Part shown: in pieces, positions 24,164 through 25,503 of the stretch
How the letters are laid out: each line of letters begins with the position of its first letter
How positions within the stretch are numbered: position 1 is the stretch's first letter
Assembly (NCBI GenBank): GCA_964391735.1
Contig: CAYMNF010000028.1
Location: 1 to 25,503 of the forward strand
Origin: CAG-1031 sp964391735
Lineage (GTDB): Bacteria > Bacteroidota > Bacteroidia > Bacteroidales > Muribaculaceae
DNA length: 25,503 nt
Direction: 5' to 3'
Translations under genes and position numbers: made by a program
Notes under the pieces: model-generated
Databases searched by the model: none
What the model saw: only the letters and a program-made list of their open reading frames with translations
Told to the model about the DNA's origin: nothing

Positions 24164-24777
24164 TCCCCGGCTTTATTCGGTATCGGCCAGGGATGCTTGA
24201 TAAATTCGGGATGTCCGTGCGTTGAAATCTCTTTTGCGGGGCATCCGCCCACAGTGGTGTCCGGCTTTACATCTTTCACCACGGTTGCTCCGGCACCGAT
24301 TGCAGCGCCGCAACCGATAGCAACATCTTCAACAATCGATACCCCGGGCCCTATATACACATTGTTGCCGATTCTGGCTGCCGGGCCATTGTTGGCGCCT
24401 ATGGTAGTGAATTGCCCAAGGTTCACATTGTTCCCGATAACAGCATCGGGGTTGATAACTGTGCCGCAACAGTGTTGTATGTACAGCCCGTATCCTATGC
24501 GCGTACGCGGGGGTATCAACAGCCCGTATTTGCGATAGCGCCTCAGCATCATCTTGGCAAAGGGGTAGACCCATCCCTTGTGTTGCGCTAAACGAAACCA
24601 GAAACTGAAACCCATGCTTGTGCGCGACAGGCTGCCCAGCCATATCCTCAACATGTTGTCGTGTCGACCGTTGTGGCGAAAGTGGTCTGAACGTATCAGT
24701 TCAAAACAGTCTCGGTAGCAACGCGGTATGGGGATGCTTACCACCTCTCCCGCAATATTGTATTCGGCAAAATCCAT
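24160..24777 (-). CDS. Serine acetyltransferase-like hexapeptide transferase
   Basis: From ATG 24777 the enzyme has 205 residues. A helical N-terminal half (1-90) is followed by left-handed beta-helix hexapeptide repeats (about 92-170: IGYGLYI, INPDAVIGNNVNLG, IGNNVYIGPG, IGCGAAIGAGATVV) and a tail. The segment GLYIQHCCGTVINPDAVIG with His102 is like serine O-acetyltransferases and their polysaccharide relatives, so an acetyl-CoA-dependent O-acetylation is likely; the acceptor is uncertain. An upstream TTG at 24831 would add 18 residues and run into the rplI terminator, so I reject it. A promoter box ends 5 nt before the ATG. Confidence 0.85.
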   Translation of the reverse strand: MDFAEYNIAGEVVSIPIPRCYRDCFELIRSDHFRHNGRHDNMLRIWLGSLSRTSMGFSFWFRLAQHKGWVYPFAKMMLRRYRKYGLLIPPRTRIGYGLYIQHCCGTVINPDAVIGNNVNLGQFTTIGANNGPAARIGNNVYIGPGVSIVEDVAIGCGAAIGAGATVVKDVKPDTTVGGCPAKEISTHGHPEFIKHPWPIPNKAGD

Positions 24778-24782
24778 AGGGG

Positions 24783-24812
24783 CAAATTTACATATTTTTC
24801 TGTGGAGGCAAA
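24783..24812 (-). promoter_or_regulatory. Promoter of the acetyltransferase-like gene, almost at the start codon
   Basis: TTTG (24812 to 24809) and TAAATTTG (24790 to 24783) are 18 nt apart. CCCCT alone separates the box from ATG 24777. This is the same geometry as at uvrD (TCCCC). Confidence 0.65.
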
Positions 24813-24829
24813 ATCGGTAAATTTGAGTC

Positions 24830-24870
24830 AAAAAAAAACGGGCAACCGCCGTGATTGGCAGTCACCCGTT
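24830..24870 (-). terminator. Rho-independent terminator of rpsR-rplI
   Basis: On the minus strand AACGGG pairs with CCCGTT around a loop of about 22 nt that can form a small inner GCC/GGC stem, and a run of eight or more T follows. It begins 20 nt past the rplI stop and lies just upstream of the acetyltransferase promoter. Confidence 0.85.
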
Positions 24871-24890
24871 TTGTGGTATGGGGCAGGGGT

Positions 24891-25334
24891 TTATTCTGAG
24901 ACAACCTCAAAAGGTATGTCCACAGTAACCTCTTTGTGCAGACGAGCTTGTGCGGTATAGTTGCCGACCTCTTTAACAGACTCTTTGATGTAGATGGTCT
25001 TGCGGTCAACATTGTGGCCAAGTTTCTCGAGTGCCTCGGCAATCTGCAATGCACCAACCGAGCCGAAAATGGTGCCGGTTGATGATGTCTTGGCGCCGAT
25101 GGTGAGTTTTACGTCTTTCAGGGCCTCAGCCTGGGCCTCTGCAGCTGCCTTGAGCTCGGCAAGCTTGTGGGCACGTTGACGCTGATTCTCCTCCAGCACC
25201 TTGAGGGCTGACGGGGTGGCAATGACTGCTTTGCCCTGAGGAATAAGATAGTTACGGCCATAGCCGTCTTTTACTTCCACAACATCGTCTTTGTAGCCGA
25301 GGTTGGTGATATCTTCTTTGAGGATAATTTTCAT
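24891..25334 (-). CDS. rplI: Ribosomal protein L9
   Basis: The 147-residue protein of the large subunit begins MKIILKEDITNLGYKDDVVE and has the L9 signature in DGYGRNYLIPQGKAVIAT (23-40), a long charged alpha-helix linking the two domains (about 45-75, ENQRQRAHKLAELKAAAE), and the C-terminal rRNA-binding domain with GTIFGSVGALQIAEAL. Length is normal. It follows rpsR after a 42-nt spacer, the usual rpsF-rpsR-rplI order, and ends at a strong terminator. Confidence 0.97.
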   Translation of the reverse strand: MKIILKEDITNLGYKDDVVEVKDGYGRNYLIPQGKAVIATPSALKVLEENQRQRAHKLAELKAAAEAQAEALKDVKLTIGAKTSSTGTIFGSVGALQIAEALEKLGHNVDRKTIYIKESVKEVGNYTAQARLHKEVTVDIPFEVVSE

Positions 25335-25376
25335 AACTAATGTTGAAGTTTCCTGGTTAGTGGTGTTGGCTGGGCC

Positions 25377-25503
25377 TTATTTCATAAGGTCGGTAACGTA
25401 GGGCAGCAGGGCCAGGTGGCGGGCACGCTTCACGGCCTGGGCCACGCGACGCTGAAACTTCAGCGACGTGCCGGTGATGCGGCGGGGCAGGATCTTGCCT
25501 TGC
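25377..25503 (-). CDS. rpsR: Ribosomal protein S18, C-terminal part
   Basis: The last 41 residues are visible (QGKILPRRITGTSLKFQRRV...RHLALLPYVTDLMK), ending in a TAA at 25377-25379. The PRRITGTS and KRARHLALLPY segments identify S18. The start lies outside the window. It is the gene upstream of rplI in the same operon. Confidence 0.95.
   Translation of the reverse strand, partial: QGKILPRRITGTSLKFQRRVAQAVKRARHLALLPYVTDLMK

Noticed and set aside
24829..24831. TTG start for the acetyltransferase-like gene
   Set aside because: The 18 extra residues would be encoded by the promoter and the T-run of the rplI terminator; ATG 24777 fits better.

Overview
The window looks like a chromosomal segment of a Bacteroidales bacterium, possibly close to Muribaculaceae or Barnesiellaceae; the family is a guess. 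Supporting signs are recurrent Bacteroidetes-type promoters (TAnnTTTG at -7, TTTG or TTG about 18-20 nt upstream), a lack of Shine-Dalgarno sites, a type IX secretion plug-family protein (DUF5103), a DUF3109 protein, a Bacteroidetes-type RsmI-like methylase, and exoproteins ending in the '...GIYI...KILVK' tail. No mobile element, phage gene, tRNA, rRNA or CRISPR array was seen.

Layout. (1) 1-5003, minus strand: two paralogous secreted multi-Ig proteins. The first runs off the left edge and contains near-identical 82-residue repeats; the second is complete. Each has the same signal peptide, the same promoter and about 125 bp of shared upstream DNA, followed by clusters of short palindromes shared by the two gaps (about 2160-2560 and 5341-5500). 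(2) 5502-6937, minus: udk-lptB, overlapping by ATGA, with their own promoter. (3) 6996-14997, minus: a tightly packed eight-gene run uvrD/pcrA - nspC - GT2 - radC - ung - C_GCAxxG_C_C protein - DUF5103 - DUF3109, with 4-7 bp overlaps or 2-4 bp gaps down to DUF5103 and a 29 bp gap before the DUF3109 start chosen here. (4) 15247-20833, plus: a galactose operon made of a secreted GH2 beta-galactosidase, galK, galM and a sugar nucleotidyltransferase, closed by a hairpin terminator. No galT, galE or transporter is in it. (5) 21031-24163, plus: a PQQ-like beta-propeller lipoprotein, a secreted esterase-like hydrolase and an RsmI-like methylase. (6) 24160-25503, minus: a serine-acetyltransferase-like hexapeptide enzyme, rplI with its terminator, and the 3' end of rpsR.

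How they work together. The galactose operon would release galactose outside the cytoplasm, interconvert its anomers, phosphorylate it and probably activate it to a nucleotide sugar with the pyrophosphorylase-like last gene in place of GalT. The uvrD run joins DNA repair (helicase, UNG, RadC) with polyamine synthesis, a membrane glycosyltransferase and a secretion-linked protein, so it looks like co-transcription more than one pathway.

Most worth following: the galT-less galactose operon; three genes (uvrD, lipoprotein, acetyltransferase-like) whose promoters sit so close to the start codon that the mRNA should be leaderless or nearly so; the duplicated palindrome-promoter-exoprotein unit; and a roughly 155-residue module of unknown function shared by both exoproteins. 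I see no clearly new defence or mobile system.
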